From NCBI GenBank assembly GCA_023388035.1, contig JAEWGY010000066.1, positions 1-7,110 on the forward strand: a stretch of DNA of 7,110 nucleotides. The letters run 5' to 3'. Numbering within the stretch: the first letter of the stretch is position 1; every line of letters starts with the position of its first letter. This DNA comes from Bacillota bacterium (GTDB lineage Bacteria; Bacillota_I; Bacilli_A; Erysipelotrichales; Erysipelotrichaceae). A program made the position numbers and the translations under genes. Positions 4,133-7,110 of the stretch are shown piece by piece. The notes under the pieces were generated by a model that saw only the letters and a list, made by a program, of their open reading frames with translations, searched no databases and was not told where the DNA came from.

Positions 4133-6147
4133 GAAAAGAAGCTTATTTTAAAAAAAGAGAAGATAAGTGTTTAATTTGTTTTGAGGAAAAAGAAGTAGAA
4201 TATCCTTTTATTGTGAAATATGATAAAAAATTTTACTATGATCCAATAAAAGCTGTACCTTTTTTACACAGCGATAATCCAAGGCTGATATTAGATGAAA
4301 TATTAGCCCTTTTTAATAAGAAAAATGAGCCTAAAATAATTTATGATTACTTTAATGGCCTTAGTGAAGATAAACTTATTAATTTAGCTGAAGCGATTTC
4401 TTTTATTGATGATAATTTAAAAACACAATATAAAGACTTACTTAATAAAATTAAAAGAATCTTAATGATTGCTTTAAGTGATGATTTAAGTTTAATACTT
4501 TCTAATTTAGGACTTAATGATAAAATTATTGATGATTTAAAAAATAATGAATTTAATATGCGAAAAGTTAATAATAATTATTATTTTTTATATGATTATT
4601 ATCGCTTTAATTTTAAATTACTTGATGAACTTAGTTATCTAAGAAAAGCTAGTGAATTTGATTATGAACGCATTAAGCGCATCATTATTATGGAATATAA
4701 AAAATACTGTTTTAATAATGGTCATAGTTTTCTTAATTATTATTTTTTTGTTAATAGAATTAAAAAATATAATCTAGATTTTAAGAAAGAAGAATTATTA
4801 GCTGATTTAAGTCCAACTCTTTTAAAACTCATTGATGAAGGTATCTTTTTTACCCAAAATAACAATTTATTTTTAACTGAATATTATAAGATGGAAGATA
4901 CGATTAAAGAAAAAATTGAATTTTATACTAAATCCTATCAGGATAAGTGGGATATTGAAAATAAACTTAATAGCTTAAAAGATAAGTTCAATCATAGTTT
5001 TAGTAACGATCAGATTCAAGCAATTAAAAATTTCTTTAATAATCGTTTATCTTTAATAAGTGGTATTGCAGGAAGTGGTAAAACCAGTGTTATCAAAGCT
5101 ATTGTCAAGATTATTAAAGAGGAAAAACCTAAGGCTAAGTTAATCGCCCTTGCTCCAACGGGGAAGGCTGTTAGTCGTATTAAGGATCTATGTGAGTGTG
5201 AAGCTAAAACAATTCATTCCTTTGTTAATTATAATTTAGATTTAATTAAAAATAAGCAAGATTATGATAGAAATAATTATGAATATATTATCATTGATGA
5301 GGCTTCAATGGTGGATATGGAATTATTTTATTTATTTTTAAATTATATAAATGATATTAAAAATCTTGTTTTAATCGGAGATCTTAATCAATTACCGCCA
5401 ATTGGAATTGGTTATATTTTTAAGGATCTTTATCAATATGAATTACCTAAAGTGAAGCTTAATTATAATTTTCGTACTAAAAATAGTTTAGGTGATTTTA
5501 TTAATGCAGTTTTAAATAGAAATATTAACTTAGAACAGAATAGTGATAATAGTTTAATTTTTAAAGCTTTAAATAAAACAGAAATTAATGCTTTTATTAA
5601 TGAGTATTGTAAGCAAAATAATGATTTTAAAGATAGAGTAATAATCAATGCGGTTAATAAGGGTGAAACCGGTGTTTATAGCATCAATTTATTGGTTCAA
5701 AAAGTTATAAACAATGATAATGATTTTATCAGAATAAAAAATAATGTTTTTTATCTAAATGATAAGGTAATGCATCTTAGAAATGATCAGATTAATAATG
5801 GTGAAATTGGTTATATTAATAACTTAGATAATAATGATAATCAAAATCCTAAATTCAATGTAAAATATCGTGATTTAGAAATGGTTTATGATATCCAAAA
5901 TATCGATGATTTAAGTTTAGCTTACGCTTTAAGTGTCCATAAGGCTCAGGGTAGTGAATTTGATGAAGTAATTTTTATCATCGATAAGGATTATCCTTAT
6001 ATGTATAATTTCAATTTAATTTATACTGCAGTAAGTAGAGCTAAGACTAAATTATTCATTTTAGGTGATCTTAACTTATTAAGGCAGTCAATTAAAAAAG
6101 AAGCTAAGCCTAGAGATAATCGTTTAAGTATCCTACTCAAAAAGTGA
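4129..6147 (+). CDS. recD2: RecD2-like superfamily 1B DNA helicase, short N-terminus
   Basis: The 672-residue protein has an N-terminal RecD2-like region, including a GHSF motif at 198-201 (the GHT-type motif of the family), and a full SF1B helicase core: Walker A GIAGSGKT at 312-319 (K318), APTGKA near 344-349, Walker B DEAS at 390-393, GDLNQLPP at 417-424, the VHKAQGSE block around H604, and YTAVSRAK at 632-639. RecD2 is an ATP-driven 5'-3' helicase acting without RecBC in DNA repair and replication fork maintenance. Family members usually have 720-850 residues; here most of the N-terminal OB-type domain is absent and the helix-hairpin-helix segment (about residues 120-150) is poorly kept. 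The ATG overlaps the preceding TGA, and no Shine-Dalgarno is seen, so coupled translation is likely. No terminator follows. Confidence 0.93.
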   Translation: MRKEAYFKKREDKCLICFEEKEVEYPFIVKYDKKFYYDPIKAVPFLHSDNPRLILDEILALFNKKNEPKIIYDYFNGLSEDKLINLAEAISFIDDNLKTQYKDLLNKIKRILMIALSDDLSLILSNLGLNDKIIDDLKNNEFNMRKVNNNYYFLYDYYRFNFKLLDELSYLRKASEFDYERIKRIIIMEYKKYCFNNGHSFLNYYFFVNRIKKYNLDFKKEELLADLSPTLLKLIDEGIFFTQNNNLFLTEYYKMEDTIKEKIEFYTKSYQDKWDIENKLNSLKDKFNHSFSNDQIQAIKNFFNNRLSLISGIAGSGKTSVIKAIVKIIKEEKPKAKLIALAPTGKAVSRIKDLCECEAKTIHSFVNYNLDLIKNKQDYDRNNYEYIIIDEASMVDMELFYLFLNYINDIKNLVLIGDLNQLPPIGIGYIFKDLYQYELPKVKLNYNFRTKNSLGDFINAVLNRNINLEQNSDNSLIFKALNKTEINAFINEYCKQNNDFKDRVIINAVNKGETGVYSINLLVQKVINNDNDFIRIKNNVFYLNDKVMHLRNDQINNGEIGYINNLDNNDNQNPKFNVKYRDLEMVYDIQNIDDLSLAYALSVHKAQGSEFDEVIFIIDKDYPYMYNFNLIYTAVSRAKTKLFILGDLNLLRQSIKKEAKPRDNRLSILLKK

Positions 6148-6158
6148 AATCAATAATT

Positions 6159-6185
6159 TTAGCACTCATTACTTGACAATGCTAA
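6159..6185 (+). promoter_or_regulatory. CIRCE operator 1 (HrcA binding site)
   Basis: The left arm TTAGCACTC (6159-6167) is a perfect match to the CIRCE consensus. After exactly nine bases comes CAATGCTAA (6177-6185), which matches seven of nine positions of GAGTGCTAA. The operator overlaps the -35 box, so bound HrcA would block RNA polymerase. This implies autoregulation of hrcA and of the heat-shock genes expected downstream. Confidence 0.93.
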
Positions 6186-6200
6186 TAAATGTGCTACAAT
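6173..6200 (+). promoter_or_regulatory. Sigma-A promoter of hrcA
   Basis: A perfect -35 TTGACA (6173-6178), a 16-bp spacer and TACAAT (6195-6200) with a TGC extension (6192-6194) form a strong promoter. Transcription should start near 6207, giving a leader of about 33 nt. The -35 lies inside CIRCE 1. Confidence 0.88.
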
Positions 6201-6201
6201 A

Positions 6202-6228
6202 TTAGCAGAAGGAAAGATAGAATGCTAA
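6202..6228 (+). promoter_or_regulatory. Second CIRCE-like element in the hrcA leader
   Basis: TTAGCAGAA (6202-6210) matches six of nine bases of the left CIRCE arm. Exactly nine bases later GAATGCTAA (6220-6228) matches eight of nine of the right arm. The centre lies 43 bp from that of CIRCE 1, about four helical turns. Its right arm runs into the AAAGGAGG ribosome binding site (6227-6234), five bases before ATG 6240. Confidence 0.65.
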
Positions 6229-6239
6229 AGGAGGTTAAA

Positions 6240-7110
6240 ATGACAAATCGAATGATTAGGATCTTCAAGGCTATAGTAGAAGAATATATTGCTACAAATG
6301 AACCGGTTGGATCTAAGAATTTAATGATTAAATACGACCTACCTTATAGTAGTGCTACTATTAGAAATGATATGGCATACTTAGAGGAAATTGGCTTTCT
6401 TGAAAAACCTTATACCAGTGCAGGTCGGATTCCTTCTAGAAAAGGCTATCGATATTATTGTGAGCATTTGATTGAAGAAAAAATTGATCCTGAATTAAAA
6501 TTAGCTATCAGTGATATCTTTGCTAGTAGAAATTTATCAATTGAAGATGCAGTTAAAGAAAGCATTGATGTTATTTCTAAAATGACTAATCTTACAACCG
6601 GTTTATTAGGACCTGAGGCTAGCTCTTTAAAACTAAGACACATTCAATTATTCAAACTTAGTTTTAATTCAGCTGTTTGTGTTTTTATAACTTCAGATGG
6701 TCATAGTGAATCAAAGATCTTTAATTTTAGAGATGATATTGCAATTGAAGATATTGAAAATTGTGTTTCAATATTAAATGATAATTTACAAGGTTCTTAT
6801 TTAAGTGATTTATATAATAAATTAGAATCCTTAAGACCACTACTTGCAAAGCGTATAATCAGATCAGAAATCTTATTTAATGCTTTCGCAAATGCCTTTA
6901 TTAAATTTAAAAAGAATAATGTTTATTTTTCATCAACTGCTAATATAACAGCACAACCAGAATATAATGATGTAAGAAAATTAAAGAAGCTACTTAAGAT
7001 ACTTGATAGTAATAATTTACTTATTGAATTAAATGATAATAATGAGCATGCCTTTAATATTGATGAGAATACACAATTATGCTTATTAGATGATCTTAGT
7101 GTAGTAACTT
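6240..7110 (+). CDS. hrcA: Heat-inducible transcription repressor HrcA (3' end beyond window)
   Basis: The frame is open for 290 codons to the right edge; full-length HrcA is about 340 residues, so roughly the last 50 are missing. The N-terminal winged helix (about 1-75) holds EPVGSKNLM at 21-29, the recognition helix SSATIRNDMAYLEEIGFLEK at 37-56, and SAGRIPSRKGYRYY at 60-73, all hallmarks of HrcA. The rest fits the dimerisation and GAF-like domain, with moderate divergence. HrcA represses CIRCE-containing promoters and is kept active by GroEL; misfolded protein titrates the chaperonin and releases repression. The start is set by AAAGGAGG at 6227-6234 and by family alignment. Two CIRCE elements upstream show autoregulation. 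Position as the first gene of a probable hrcA-grpE-dnaK-dnaJ operon is inferred. Confidence 0.97.
   Translation, partial: MTNRMIRIFKAIVEEYIATNEPVGSKNLMIKYDLPYSSATIRNDMAYLEEIGFLEKPYTSAGRIPSRKGYRYYCEHLIEEKIDPELKLAISDIFASRNLSIEDAVKESIDVISKMTNLTTGLLGPEASSLKLRHIQLFKLSFNSAVCVFITSDGHSESKIFNFRDDIAIEDIENCVSILNDNLQGSYLSDLYNKLESLRPLLAKRIIRSEILFNAFANAFIKFKKNNVYFSSTANITAQPEYNDVRKLKKLLKILDSNNLLIELNDNNEHAFNIDENTQLCLLDDLSVVT

Noticed and set aside
5463..5648. Minus-strand 61-codon ORF inside recD2
   Set aside because: It lies antisense to the conserved helicase core, has low-complexity Leu/Lys-rich content and no ribosome binding site or family resemblance; it is a shadow of recD2.
6455..6643. Minus-strand 62-codon ORF inside hrcA
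   Set aside because: Antisense to hrcA with no promoter, ribosome binding site or recognisable domain; a shadow frame.
1195..7110. Mycoplasma-type code with TGA as Trp
   Set aside because: TGA ends spx, the CPBP gene and recD2 at family-appropriate positions, and Trp residues are encoded by TGG.

Overview
The window is very AT-rich, and TGA serves as a stop codon: it ends the CPBP protease, recD2 and spx frames, and tryptophan is written TGG. This excludes the Mycoplasma/Spiroplasma code. Spx, HrcA with CIRCE operators, a zinc-type L33 and RecD2 together point to a low-GC Bacillota of class Bacilli, perhaps near Erysipelotrichales, Acholeplasmatales or the uncultured gut RF39-type lineages. 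The exact lineage is inference.

Left part (1-757): the 3' end of an IS200/IS605-family tnpB, its structured right end (the presumed omega RNA) and the element boundary at about 444. The element sits inside a ypfJ-like membrane-anchored zinc metallopeptidase gene on the minus strand. Only the first 104 codons of that gene survive here. The frame then runs for 33 codons into the transposon, giving a catalytically dead chimera. The bases right after the boundary would be the TnpB guide, so the predicted guide matches the uninterrupted ypfJ allele.

Middle (758-1906): an AT-rich intergenic region with a family of about 14-bp repeats and an extended -10 promoter leads to rpmG (49 aa, not recoverable with a 60-residue cutoff). 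A compact intrinsic terminator overlaps the rpmG stop codon and lies almost against the start of a metallo-beta-lactamase-fold hydrolase of the glyoxalase II/YqgX type.

Right part (1872-7110): a tightly overlapping operon spx - mnmA - CPBP protease - recD2 starts from a consensus-like promoter placed so that the spx mRNA would be leaderless. It joins a redox-responsive RNA polymerase regulator, tRNA 2-thiouridine synthesis, an intramembrane protease and a DNA helicase. After only 11 bp begins the heat-shock control region of hrcA, with a promoter embedded in one CIRCE operator and a second, degenerate CIRCE-like element over the leader and Shine-Dalgarno region. HrcA runs off the right edge; grpE-dnaK-dnaJ would be expected next.

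The most notable points are the ypfJ/TnpB junction with its readable guide, two start codons at leaderless distance from good -10 boxes, the tandem CIRCE arrangement, and a hairpin that could serve both as rpmG terminator and as a device that brings a Shine-Dalgarno next to the hydrolase start.
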